From Devosia sp. LC5 (GTDB lineage Bacteria; Pseudomonadota; Alphaproteobacteria; Rhizobiales; Devosiaceae), in contig NZ_JNNO01000009.1 of assembly GCF_000735585.1 (NCBI RefSeq), forward strand, positions 37,645 through 101,644: a stretch of DNA of 64,000 bases, in the 5' to 3' direction. Positions 26,117 through 33,627 of the stretch are shown here, piece by piece. The number at the start of each line of letters is the position of its first letter. The stretch's first letter is position 1. The notes below the pieces were generated by a model. That model worked only from the letters and a program-made list of their open reading frames with translations, ran no database searches and was not told where the DNA came from. The position numbers were made by a program, and so were the translations under genes.

Positions 26117-26181
26117 AACTATCCCGGACGGATATTTCCATTCCCGGTGTTACAGTGTTGTGGGACAGACGCCCCAAGCAC

Positions 26182-27321
26182 CTACTTCCAGGTAAACGCC
26201 CGCGTCACGGCATAGTTGAACACCGAACTCATGATCGCGCCTGAGAGCCCGGCAATGAAGGTCTGGTGATTGGCCTGATAGATCGCATTGGCGACCGAGA
26301 TATTGGCAATGCCGCCCAGCGCGCAAATGCCACAAAAGCCGATCAGCCCGGTGACCAGCTTGATCCCATGCAGTTTGCGATCAGCATAGGTCAGGTTGTT
26401 GTTGAGGAAGAAATTCCACGTCATGGCGGTCAGCGTGGCCGCAATCTGCGACACCACGAAATTGGCCCCGATGGCCGAGGTGAACAGCCACAGGCTCGCC
26501 AGATGCACCACCACGCCCGTGCCGCCGACCAGGCCGAACAGCAAAAAGCTCGGCGGCAGCACGCCCCCGGTGAGCTTGGAGAACCACAGGCCCAGATATT
26601 GGATGACGATTAGCGGGTTCATCTTGCTCTCGCCCGCATGGCGCGGCCGGAACACATAGGGCACCTCAGCGATCTTGAGCGGGCTGCCCATGCGCGCCGA
26701 CGTCACAATCAGATCGATCAAAATCTTGAAGCCATCGCTGGCGAGCTTAGGCGCGGCCTTCAGTGCTGCATCACGCCGCATCAGGAAGAACCCACTCATT
26801 GGGTCACTCACATCCTGCCCGGCAATCATCACGGCCAGCTTGGTCGCCAATTGGCTGCCCGAGAGCCGCGTCTTGCTCAGCCCATCCCCGGCAGAACCGC
26901 CACCGATAAAGCGCGAGCCGATGACGAGATCCGCGCCATTCAGCGCCTCTTCCAGCATTTTGGGGAGGATGGCTTCGTCATGCTGCAGATCGGCATCGAT
27001 GACAGCCACATAGGGCGCCGATGTCACCGCCATGCCTTCGATACAGGCCGAGGCCAGGCCCCGGCGGCCAAACCGGCGCAGGCAGCGCACATTGGCATAG
27101 ACCCGCGACAGCTCATTGACCACGTCGGCCGTGCCATCGGGGCTATTGTCGTCAACGACAATCATTTCCCAGGCCGTATCGCCCAAGGCCATGGCGAGCT
27201 TTTCATAGAGCAACTCAATATTGCCCCGCTCATTGTAGCTGGGAACAATAACCGCCAATTGGGCAGGGCTGAAAGTGGTGGTCTGTACGGTAGGAGTATC
27301 GATAGCGGGGCCAACCGACAT
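26182..27321 (-). CDS. Glycosyltransferase family 2 with C-terminal GtrA domain
   Basis: 379 residues from ATG at 27321. Residues about 20-240 form a GT2 domain of the dolichyl-phosphate mannose synthase type: VIVPSYNERGNIELL, VVDDNSPDGT and VIDADLQHDE (the metal-binding DxD), then SGFFLMRRDA. From about residue 255 four membrane helices form a GtrA domain (FGLVGGTGVVVHLASLWLF, FNYAVTRAFTWK). It probably transfers a sugar to polyprenyl phosphate and helps flip it. It is divergent from a PIG-V-like glycosyltransferase that could use the lipid-linked sugar. Confidence 0.9.
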   Translation of the reverse strand: MSVGPAIDTPTVQTTTFSPAQLAVIVPSYNERGNIELLYEKLAMALGDTAWEMIVVDDNSPDGTADVVNELSRVYANVRCLRRFGRRGLASACIEGMAVTSAPYVAVIDADLQHDEAILPKMLEEALNGADLVIGSRFIGGGSAGDGLSKTRLSGSQLATKLAVMIAGQDVSDPMSGFFLMRRDAALKAAPKLASDGFKILIDLIVTSARMGSPLKIAEVPYVFRPRHAGESKMNPLIVIQYLGLWFSKLTGGVLPPSFLLFGLVGGTGVVVHLASLWLFTSAIGANFVVSQIAATLTAMTWNFFLNNNLTYADRKLHGIKLVTGLIGFCGICALGGIANISVANAIYQANHQTFIAGLSGAIMSSVFNYAVTRAFTWK

Positions 27322-27490
27322 GGGTGTTACCTGTTGCTTAATTTTATACCACCACCCGCGAAGCGCTACAAAGCACGAGATTGCCAATTGGTTGCACGCA
27401 AATAACGGATGGCTGCCTTGCAATTGACGCAGATGTCCCCACGCATGGATTTATGTCAACCAATCTTGCTTGGCGTTTCAGAGTGAGCCC

Positions 27491-28729
27491 ATGGCGATTT
27501 TCGAGAACCGCGGCACCGATATTTACCGACAGGCCGCCGCGACGCCCGCGCCGGTAGAGGCTGGCCTGACGCTGCCGGCGGCAGGCGTCTTCGACATTCC
27601 CCGCTCCCCGGCCCTTTCCTACATCCTGCTGCTGCCGCTACTCTTCTTCTTTACCGGCCTGCTCCTGCGCTTCCTCGCCTTCCGCACCGCCATGCCCGCA
27701 GCCGACATAACCGGCTATTTCGACGAACTCTGCCGCTGGGACTGCGGTTGGTACGTCAAGATGGCCGAGACCGGCTATGACCGTTTTCCGGTGCCCGGCC
27801 GCATCAGTGCGGGCAATTGGGCATTCTTTCCATCCTTTCCCATGCTGGTAGGCGGCGCGCGCGCGCTGCTGCCCTTCCCCACCATCGTTACGGCCAGCCT
27901 GGTTTCCCTTATCACCACCTACATGGCGGTGCTGGCCGCCTGGCCGCTGCTGAACCGCGACCGCGCCGCCTACGCGCTCTACGCTGCCTTCATGCTGAGC
28001 GGGCCGGTCTCGTTCTATTTCACCAGCTTCTTCACCGAACCGCTTTATGTGCTGATGACCACGCTGGTGTTTGCCCAATTGGCCCGCTCGCGTTATTTGA
28101 GCGCGAGCGTGGCTGCGGCGATCCTGTCGGCTACCCGCATTGTGGGCGTCTTCGCTTCGCTCGCCATTGGCCTGCAGGCTTTTCTCGACTATCGCCGCAA
28201 CGCCGGCACCTGGCGCGGCGCCATCCCGGCGCTATTGGGTAATCCGCAATTGGTGCTTGCCCTGTTCATCGCGCCGCTTGGCCTTTTTGCCTATATGGCG
28301 TTCCTCCATTTCTGGGTCGGCGACGCCCTGGCCTTCAGCCATGTGCAGCGCGCCTGGGCCCGCACCGTGGCCAACCCTCTAACCTATCTCTGGCAGGGCT
28401 TCGGCAATCATCCGGACGAAGGCTGGGCCCCCACCAGCTCGCAAATCCTCGCCACGGTCGCGCTTGCCGGGCTCATTCTAACCGGCGTTCTCGCCTGGCG
28501 GCGGCAATGGCCGGCAGCGCTGTTTTGCCTGCTCGCCATTATCATCCCGCTGGCGGCGGGTCTTGCCTCCATGCTGCGCTTCATGTCGGCACTGACCCCG
28601 CTCACCATCACGCTGATGACAATACTGGCCCGCCGCCGCTGGCTGTTCTGGCTCAGCCTTGCCGCCATCCTGCTGGGCGCCTACACCACGACCCTGGCCT
28701 GGTTCGGAGGCAATGTTGCGCTGGTCTGA
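27491..28729 (+). CDS. Polytopic membrane glycosyltransferase, PIG-V-like
   Basis: 412 residues from ATG at 27491. It has around ten membrane helices. The signature region near the first periplasmic loop, WDCGWYVKMAETGYDRFPV and then NWAFFPSFPMLV, matches PIG-V/GPI-mannosyltransferase-2-like proteins, which use polyprenyl-phosphate sugars as donors. Bacterial members act in cell-surface glycan or protein glycosylation. The acceptor is unknown. The divergent GT2-GtrA protein may make the donor. The end overlaps the next gene by 17 bp. Confidence 0.8.
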   Translation: MAIFENRGTDIYRQAAATPAPVEAGLTLPAAGVFDIPRSPALSYILLLPLLFFFTGLLLRFLAFRTAMPAADITGYFDELCRWDCGWYVKMAETGYDRFPVPGRISAGNWAFFPSFPMLVGGARALLPFPTIVTASLVSLITTYMAVLAAWPLLNRDRAAYALYAAFMLSGPVSFYFTSFFTEPLYVLMTTLVFAQLARSRYLSASVAAAILSATRIVGVFASLAIGLQAFLDYRRNAGTWRGAIPALLGNPQLVLALFIAPLGLFAYMAFLHFWVGDALAFSHVQRAWARTVANPLTYLWQGFGNHPDEGWAPTSSQILATVALAGLILTGVLAWRRQWPAALFCLLAIIIPLAAGLASMLRFMSALTPLTITLMTILARRRWLFWLSLAAILLGAYTTTLAWFGGNVALV

Positions 28730-29327
28730 CCGCCCCTGGGCCATGCCGCTTTATGCCTTGGCGGCCGCACTCGCCTTGGGCGAGCTGGCCGTCGTCTGGC
28801 TGATGCTGCACCCCAATGTGCCCTCCGACTACCGCGCCTATTACATCGATAGGACCACGACCTGCCTGCCTCAGCCTGTCACCGCCGCCTATACGCTGGG
28901 CACAATAGTGGATTTCCGCTCCGGCGGCCCTGACACGCGCGAACTGCGCCCCTGCGGCTGGGAAGGCCCGGCGGGCGATGGCATGCATGCTCTGGGTGAA
29001 AGCGCGCGGCTGGCCTTCGCCGTGCCGGCTCAAGACCTGACGCTGACCTTGGAAATGACTGGCGTCACCCTGCCCGGTCCGCGCCAGCAAACGGTCATAG
29101 TCTCCGCCAATGGCCAGCCCTTGGGTAGGGCCGTGGTGACCCCGGGTAAAACCGGCCGCTTCACCTTTCCCCTGCCCGCCAGCGCCATCGCCAATGGCCG
29201 CGCGGACATTATTCTCGACCTGCCCGATGCGGTGACCACCAGCCCCGGCCAGTCCAATGTGCGCAAACGCTCGATCAAGCTGGTCAAGGCGAGCCTGACC
29301 CCAGCCACGGCATCCAGCACGCCGTAG
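28713..29327 (+). CDS. Membrane-anchored protein of unknown function, coupled to PIG-V-like gene
   Basis: 204 residues from ATG at 28713, which has GGAGG two bases upstream and overlaps the previous gene by 17 bp. One N-terminal membrane helix (MPLYALAAALALGELAVVWL) anchors a periplasmic domain of about 170 residues. This has a beta-rich pattern (LTLTLEMTGVTLPGPRQQ, VIVSANGQPLGRAVV), like domains attached to some bacterial membrane glycosyltransferases. The coupling suggests it works with the PIG-V-like enzyme. No family assigned with certainty. Confidence 0.75.
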   Translation: MLRWSDRPWAMPLYALAAALALGELAVVWLMLHPNVPSDYRAYYIDRTTTCLPQPVTAAYTLGTIVDFRSGGPDTRELRPCGWEGPAGDGMHALGESARLAFAVPAQDLTLTLEMTGVTLPGPRQQTVIVSANGQPLGRAVVTPGKTGRFTFPLPASAIANGRADIILDLPDAVTTSPGQSNVRKRSIKLVKASLTPATASSTP

Positions 29328-29336
29328 TTTCGTGAT

Positions 29337-29361
29337 CGAACCGCCGCAGGCTCTGCGCGTT
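29337..29361 (+). promoter_or_regulatory. EcfG-type promoter candidate before DUF3008 gene
   Basis: CGAAC (29337-29341), 16 bases, CGTT (29358-29361). This is the alphaproteobacterial general-stress consensus GGAAC-N16/17-CGTT with one mismatch. It lies 33 bp before the start codon. Confidence 0.5.
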
Positions 29362-29393
29362 GCACGGGTTGAACCTCTTTTCGGAGATTTACC

Positions 29394-29582
29394 ATGCCTG
29401 CCAAATCAGCTGCTCAGCAAAAAGCCGCCGGCGCGGCCCTGTCGGCCAAACGCGGCGATACGCCCAAGAGCGAACTCAAGGGCGCATCCAAATCCATGCT
29501 CTCGATGAGCAAGACCGAACTGGAGAAAATGGCCTCGACCAAGCGCAAGGGCAAACCCGAGCACAAATCCAAGCCGCACTAG
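29394..29582 (+). CDS. DUF3008 family small basic protein
   Basis: 62 residues, very Lys/Ser/Ala-rich: MPAKSAAQQKAAGAALSAKR, then LKGASKSMLSMSKTELEKMA, ending in a KRKGKPEHK motif. This is the DUF3008 pattern common in alphaproteobacteria. The function is unknown; the charge suggests nucleic-acid association. GGAG lies eight bases before ATG. A stress-type promoter precedes it, and it opens a run of stress-associated genes. Confidence 0.85.
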   Translation: MPAKSAAQQKAAGAALSAKRGDTPKSELKGASKSMLSMSKTELEKMASTKRKGKPEHKSKPH

Positions 29583-29694
29583 GGTGCGTTGCCGCCCGTC
29601 CAACTTCACCTCCTTCGACGGCGATTTGCTCTCCTGAACGCTACTGGACCGGCCTCGGAAAGCCGCGTTAGTCTGTCCTTCGGGAGGCCAGAAA

Positions 29695-29931
29695 ATGCGG
29701 AACGAGAATGTCGTGCGGGACCTGGAAGTCTCGGATGGGCATACCAACCTGCGGGCGACCTATTTCGTCGAACGCGGCATACTGCACGCCAATATCGGCG
29801 GCAAAACCATCCTGCTGCCGGTCGGCGACGGTGCCCATGATGAAAGCGTGCGTCAGCTGCTGCTCGGGCAATTGCGTACGCGCTCATGGCGAGAGCGAAT
29901 CGCGAATTATTGGCGCCAGCGGCAGAACTGA
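29695..29931 (+). CDS. Small hypothetical protein (78 aa)
   Basis: 78 residues from ATG at 29695 with GGGAGG nine bases upstream. Sequence: MRNENVVRDLEVSDGHTNLR, a short beta-rich core, and a basic C-terminus. No signal peptide, membrane segment or cysteine motif. No family recognised. Placed among stress-type small genes; it may be co-transcribed with its neighbours. Confidence 0.65.
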   Translation: MRNENVVRDLEVSDGHTNLRATYFVERGILHANIGGKTILLPVGDGAHDESVRQLLLGQLRTRSWRERIANYWRQRQN

Positions 29932-29936
29932 ACGCC

Positions 29937-29961
29937 GCAACCTTTCCCCATTGGCTCCGTT
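29937..29961 (+). promoter_or_regulatory. EcfG-type promoter candidate before 59-aa gene
   Basis: GCAAC (29937-29941), 16 bases, CGTT (29958-29961), one mismatch to the consensus. It starts 24 bp before the 59-aa start codon. Confidence 0.5.
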
Positions 29962-29984
29962 ATTTAGCCATTGGGAGGTTGAAC

Positions 29985-30164
29985 ATGTCCAATGATCAGG
30001 AAAAGCCCCTCTCCCCGGCCTATGAGCCGATGACCGTGCGGGGCAATGATGGCCGGGCCTACAAGACTGAGCGGATGGAACGCCGCGATAAAGAGGCTGG
30101 CCAGCATGAAACCGGTATCCGCAGCGGCAGGTTGCTCGCGACGCTTCTACGGGCTCCCGACTAA
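29985..30164 (+). CDS. Small hydrophilic hypothetical protein (59 aa)
   Basis: 59 residues from ATG at 29985 with TGGGAGG six bases upstream. It begins MSNDQEKPLSPAYEPMTVRG and is strongly charged, with many Arg/Glu/Lys and no predicted membrane segment; probably disordered. A longer in-frame reading lacks a ribosome site. No family recognised. A stress-type promoter lies immediately upstream. Confidence 0.65.
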   Translation: MSNDQEKPLSPAYEPMTVRGNDGRAYKTERMERRDKEAGQHETGIRSGRLLATLLRAPD

Positions 30165-30186
30165 CCTGCGATAGCCGTTGATGAGC

Positions 30187-30213
30187 TGGCGCGAACCGCG
30201 AGGGTTCGCGCCA
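30187..30213. terminator. Bidirectional hairpin between convergent genes
   Basis: TGGCGCGAACC (30187-30197) pairs perfectly with GGTTCGCGCCA (30203-30213), loop GCGAG. Located between the 59-aa gene and the convergent DUF892 gene. Confidence 0.75.
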
Positions 30214-30219
30214 TTCTGA

Positions 30220-30711
30220 TTATGCCGCCTGCCTGTTGACCGAACCCAATGCTACCTGGCTCAGCTTTTTGTCCGTGGCAATTTCTTCCTTGAGCGTGGC
30301 ATCGAACAGGGCCATGGCTTGCTGCATGCCAAGCAATTCGGCCCAGCTCTTGAGCGTGCCATAACGGGCGATTTCGTAATGCTCCACCGCTTGTGCCGCC
30401 GAGACCAGCCCGGCATCCAGCGCCGGCGTGCCCTTGAACTCATCCATGATGGTCTTGCCTTCCTCGATGATTCCAAGGATGGCGTCACAGGTCTTGCCGC
30501 GCGGCGTCTTGCCCAACAGCTCGAACACCTGTTCCAGGCGCTCGACATGACCTTCGGTTTCGCTGAGATGCTGTTCAAAACCGGTCTTGAGTTCCGGCGC
30601 ACTCGCCGCCTTTGCCATTTTCGGCAGCGTCTTCACGATCTGCCGTTCGGCATAATAGATGTCCTTGAGCGTATCGAGAAACAGATCGTCGAGGGTTTTC
30701 TGCTCAGCCAT
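30220..30711 (-). CDS. DUF892/YciE family ferritin-like stress protein
   Basis: 163 residues from ATG at 30711 with AAGGAGAG upstream. It is a four-helix ferritin-like protein with LDDLFLDTLKDIYYAERQIV, HLSETEGHVERLEQVFELL and AQAVEHYEIARYGTLKSWA, where the Glu/His residues can bind a di-metal centre. YciE-like proteins are induced by general and osmotic stress; the biochemical role is unsettled. An exact GGAAC-N16-CGTT promoter lies 40 bp upstream. Confidence 0.93.
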   Translation of the reverse strand: MAEQKTLDDLFLDTLKDIYYAERQIVKTLPKMAKAASAPELKTGFEQHLSETEGHVERLEQVFELLGKTPRGKTCDAILGIIEEGKTIMDEFKGTPALDAGLVSAAQAVEHYEIARYGTLKSWAELLGMQQAMALFDATLKEEIATDKKLSQVALGSVNRQAA

Positions 30712-30750
30712 TTGTCTACTCTCCTTAATGCGGTTGGACGCTGCTCGGAA

Positions 30751-30775
30751 AACGAGCCGCCTCGGCTGAGGTTCC
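30751..30775 (-). promoter_or_regulatory. Exact EcfG-type promoter before DUF892 gene
   Basis: On the minus strand GGAAC (30775-30771), 16 bases, CGTT (30754-30751), a perfect match to the general-stress sigma factor consensus. Confidence 0.75.
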
Positions 30776-30944
30776 GTTTCCAACCCGGCCGCACCCGATA
30801 TTTGATGGGTGGCAAAATGCGACCGCCCGTTGAGCGCGAAGATAAGCAGGGCCGCCGGGTCCGGCGCACTCCTGGATCGCCTGACCATGGCTGATGGCGA
30901 AGCCGGCCTGGCGCAGCTATCGGACCGATGCCCTAAGGCCCCGG

Positions 30945-31988
30945 TTATTTCTCGTCCGCAATAGCGCTCAGCATGGCTTTGGTGATCGACTGTTTCGTCG
31001 AAAAATAGCCCTTCCAGGGGTCGGGCAGGCCGGCCCGTGCGGCGGCGTCGGCCAGGGTGAACTGATTGGCGGCCTTGATGGTCTCCAACTTGTCCCAACT
31101 GACCGGCACCGCCGCCGGTGCCCCCTGCCGGGAGCGACTCGACCAGGGGGCAATGGCAGTGGAGCCGCGCTCGTTACGCAGATAATCGATGAACAGCTTA
31201 CCCTTGCGCTGGGCCTTGCTCATCGTGGCGACGAAGCGATCGGGCTCATTATCGGCCAGGCGCTGCGCAAGGGCCTTGCAGAACGCCTTGACCTCAGCCC
31301 ATTCCATATTCGGGCGGAGCGGGGCGATGACATGCACGCCCTTGCCGCCGGTGACCAATGGATAGCTTTGCAAATCGAGCGCTTCCAATGCCTTGCTGAT
31401 ATCCAGCGCCGCCGAGCGCACCTCGGCAAAGCCCAGCCCTTCATCCGGATCGATATCGAAAATGATCCGTTCGGGCTTTTCGACCTGATCGATACCGGCT
31501 CCCCACAAATGCCATTCGAGTACATTCATCTGCGTGCCGGCGATCAGTCCGGGCAGGTCCTCGATGTAGAAATAGTCCTCCCGGCTGCCGTCCTTTTCGG
31601 TGATGAGCAACGATTTCATCGCATCGGGAAAACCGCCCGTATCGTGCTTCTGGAAGAAGCAATATTTGGCCCGGCCTTGCGGGCAGCGCAGCAGGCTGAG
31701 CGGCCGTTTGGCGATATAGGGCAGCATCCGCTCGGCCACCGCGGCGTAATAAGCCACCAGATCCGCCTTGGTGACGCCCTGGCCCGGATAGACCACGCGA
31801 TCGGGGCTGGTGAGCTTGACCCCCGCAGCTTCCGCGGCCGCGATCCCGGCCCGGGCATCGAGCTTGTCCTTCTGCGGTGCTGCCGCCGCGCTCCGCTTCC
31901 TGGGCTTGAGCCCCTTGGCGATGCCCGCAAGGTCGCGGCCGGTGGAGACCGAATTGGTGAAGCGATCGACCAGCGTTTCCTTGGGCAT
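30945..31988 (-). CDS. Stand-alone LigD-type polymerase (primase-like) domain protein
   Basis: 347 residues from ATG at 31988 (GTG at 32015 is an alternative). After an N-terminal linker of about 65 residues comes the NHEJ polymerase domain: YPGQGVTKADLVAYYAAVAE, RPLSLLRCPQG, FFQKHD, the catalytic FDIDPDEG (two metal-binding Asp), TGGKGVHVIAPL and IDYLRNERGSTA. Full LigD also has ligase and phosphoesterase domains; neither is present here. The domain adds nucleotides, often ribonucleotides, at breaks. No ku gene is in the window. It follows a 57-aa membrane-protein gene preceded by a stress-type promoter. Confidence 0.9.
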   Translation of the reverse strand: MPKETLVDRFTNSVSTGRDLAGIAKGLKPRKRSAAAAPQKDKLDARAGIAAAEAAGVKLTSPDRVVYPGQGVTKADLVAYYAAVAERMLPYIAKRPLSLLRCPQGRAKYCFFQKHDTGGFPDAMKSLLITEKDGSREDYFYIEDLPGLIAGTQMNVLEWHLWGAGIDQVEKPERIIFDIDPDEGLGFAEVRSAALDISKALEALDLQSYPLVTGGKGVHVIAPLRPNMEWAEVKAFCKALAQRLADNEPDRFVATMSKAQRKGKLFIDYLRNERGSTAIAPWSSRSRQGAPAAVPVSWDKLETIKAANQFTLADAAARAGLPDPWKGYFSTKQSITKAMLSAIADEK

Positions 31989-32050
31989 GGCGGGCTCGGT
32001 GCTGACTGCGTGCACAGGTGCAAAGGCCAGCCAAAAACTTTGTTCCGCCG

Positions 32051-32224
32051 CTAGCTGTGGTCCTGGTCTTCACGCTGGTATTCGCGCCGGGTCTCAATTT
32101 CGGTGTGGGCTTTTTCAAGGCGCGTCCGCCCCCGGTTGCGCATCATGCCATAGCCGATCGCCACGGCCAGCAGCACAACACCCAGGGTCAACAGCACGAG
32201 CCAGAACGCTGGTCCAGATTGCAT
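32051..32224 (-). CDS. Small single-span membrane protein (57 aa)
   Basis: 57 residues from ATG at 32224 with AAGGAGTTCCGAC upstream. One membrane helix (FWLVLLTLGVVLLAVAIGYG) is followed by a basic then mixed-charge tail with NRGRTRLEKAHTEIETRREY, probably cytoplasmic and helical. No family recognised. It is 62 bp upstream of the LigD polymerase-domain gene on the same strand and shares its stress-type promoter. Confidence 0.7.
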   Translation of the reverse strand: MQSGPAFWLVLLTLGVVLLAVAIGYGMMRNRGRTRLEKAHTEIETRREYQREDQDHS

Positions 32225-32245
32225 GTCGGAACTCCTTTTGAGGGC

Positions 32246-32270
32246 AACGAGTTGGAGATGACATGGTTGC
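32246..32270 (-). promoter_or_regulatory. EcfG-type promoter candidate before 57-aa gene and ligD-like gene
   Basis: On the minus strand GCAAC (32270-32266), 16 bases, CGTT (32249-32246), one mismatch. It starts 46 bp before the 57-aa start codon. Confidence 0.55.
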
Positions 32271-32340
32271 CGTGCCGTAACGGCGGGTCGCGTGGGCTTG
32301 GCAAGCGGGTCAAGACCACCACCCGCATGGAACACAAAAA

Positions 32341-33093
32341 TTGGATCTGAGCGCGCTTGCCATCTACATCGCCCTGGGCTTCTTCGCCCAATTGATCGAT
32401 GGCGCCCTGGGCATGGCTTATGGGCTGATTTCAACCTCGGTCTTGCTCGCGACGGGCACCTCTCCGGCCATCGCCAGCGCCAGTATTCACGCTGCCGAAA
32501 TGGTCACCACCGGGCTGGCCGCCGGCTCCCATGTCTGGAACAAGAATGTCGATTGGCGCATCTTCCGGCGCCTGGTGCCCGCTGGCATCGCCGGCGGCGT
32601 GGTCGGCGCTTATCTCCTGACCAACCTGCCCGAGCAACCCGTCAAATATTTCGTCGTCCTCTATCTCAGCGCCATGGCCATACTGATCCTGCGCCGGCTG
32701 TTTCGCGGCTCAAACACACGCAGAGCGCGCTTCAGCGTCATCCCGATCGGGCTGGGTGGCGGCTTCCTCGATGCTCTGGGTGGCGGCGGCTGGGGACCAA
32801 TGGTGACCTCCACCCTGATCGCCCGCGGCGATGAAGCGCGCCAGTCCATCGGCTCGGTCAGCGCTTCGGAATTCTTCGTCACACTGGCCATCTCCGTCAC
32901 CTTCATCGCCACGCTCGATTTCAGCCGCTATGGCGAGATCGTGCTGGGCCTGATCATCGGTGGCGGAATAGCGGCGCCCTTTGCCGGCTTTCTGGCCCGC
33001 ATTCTGCCCCAGCGCCTGTTGATCGGCATCGTCGCCATCATTGTCATCATGCTGGCCATCTATAATTTCATGGGCCTACTGAGCCCCGCCTGA
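32341..33093 (+). CDS. TauE/SafE family membrane transporter
   Basis: 250 residues from TTG at 32341, with GGA about ten bases upstream; no in-frame ATG is better. Eight or so membrane helices form two homologous halves: LGFFAQLIDGALGMAYGLIS and LGGGFLDALGGGGWGPMVTS are the paired signature segments of TauE/SafE exporters. Members move sulfite, sulfonates or other organic anions out of the cell; the substrate here is unknown. It is divergent from the 57-aa/LigD unit, with about 115 bp between start codons. Confidence 0.88.
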   Translation: MDLSALAIYIALGFFAQLIDGALGMAYGLISTSVLLATGTSPAIASASIHAAEMVTTGLAAGSHVWNKNVDWRIFRRLVPAGIAGGVVGAYLLTNLPEQPVKYFVVLYLSAMAILILRRLFRGSNTRRARFSVIPIGLGGGFLDALGGGGWGPMVTSTLIARGDEARQSIGSVSASEFFVTLAISVTFIATLDFSRYGEIVLGLIIGGGIAAPFAGFLARILPQRLLIGIVAIIVIMLAIYNFMGLLSPA

Positions 33094-33098
33094 CCGTG

Positions 33099-33197
33099 TC
33101 ACGGCAGCCGCGCCGCGATGGCCTCCATTTGCTCGATCTCGCGGCGTTGCGCGGCCTGGATGTCATCACACAATGCTCGTAGTTCAGGATGGTCCAT
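33099..33197 (-). CDS. Tiny protein (32 aa) downstream of DUF3175 gene
   Basis: ATG at 33197, with GGAGAT seven bases upstream, encodes MDHPELRALCDDIQAAQRRE and a short helical end, stopping at 33099. It is 24 bp after the DUF3175 stop on the same strand, so co-transcribed. One charged amphipathic helix, no membrane segment. Resembles the tail of small DUF305-like proteins only vaguely; unassigned. Confidence 0.55.
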   Translation of the reverse strand: MDHPELRALCDDIQAAQRREIEQMEAIAARLP

Positions 33198-33221
33198 CGA
33201 TTATCTCCTTGATGCCGTGCC

Positions 33222-33509
33222 TCAGTCCTCGTCGCGGCCAAATGCCTTGCGCAACTCCTGCTTGGCCTGTTCGAGCACCTTCCGTTCCTTCTGGCTCAGA
33301 TTGTCGCCGGCCCGGTTGATGTAGAATGTCAGCATGGACATTGCCGATTGGTACGGCTCGGCCTTGCGGCGGTGCGAATGCTCTGCAGAGCGCTTGAGCG
33401 AGGCAGCGATCTCCCTCGGGTCATCGGATTTGAAGATATGATCTTCCAGATCCATTGCGTCGCTATGTTCGGTCACATCGGCCGACCATTTCTGTTTGGC
33501 CTTGGTCAT
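33222..33509 (-). CDS. DUF3175 family protein
   Basis: 95 residues from ATG at 33509 with AAGGAGAG seven bases upstream. The conserved start is KQKWSADVTEHSDAMDLEDH, then HRRKAEPYQSAMSMLTFYIN and a Lys-rich helix, as in DUF3175. The function is unknown; probably a small soluble helical protein. It is divergent from the UdgX gene; a weak stress-type promoter (GCAAC-N16-TGTT, 33559 to 33535) precedes it. Confidence 0.85.
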   Translation of the reverse strand: MTKAKQKWSADVTEHSDAMDLEDHIFKSDDPREIAASLKRSAEHSHRRKAEPYQSAMSMLTFYINRAGDNLSQKERKVLEQAKQELRKAFGRDED

Positions 33510-33570
33510 CGTGGCTCTCCTTTCCACGAGGGAAAACACCTGAACTGCCCTGCAGTTGCGCCCCAGCCAG

Positions 33571-33595
33571 GCAACCCGCCCGCGTCCACAGCGTT
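33571..33595 (+). promoter_or_regulatory. EcfG-type promoter candidate before udgX
   Basis: GCAAC (33571-33575), 16 bases, CGTT (33592-33595), one mismatch to consensus, ending 32 bp before the udgX start codon. Confidence 0.6.
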
Positions 33596-33627
33596 GCTCA
33601 CGAACAAGCAAGACATCCAGGCAGATC

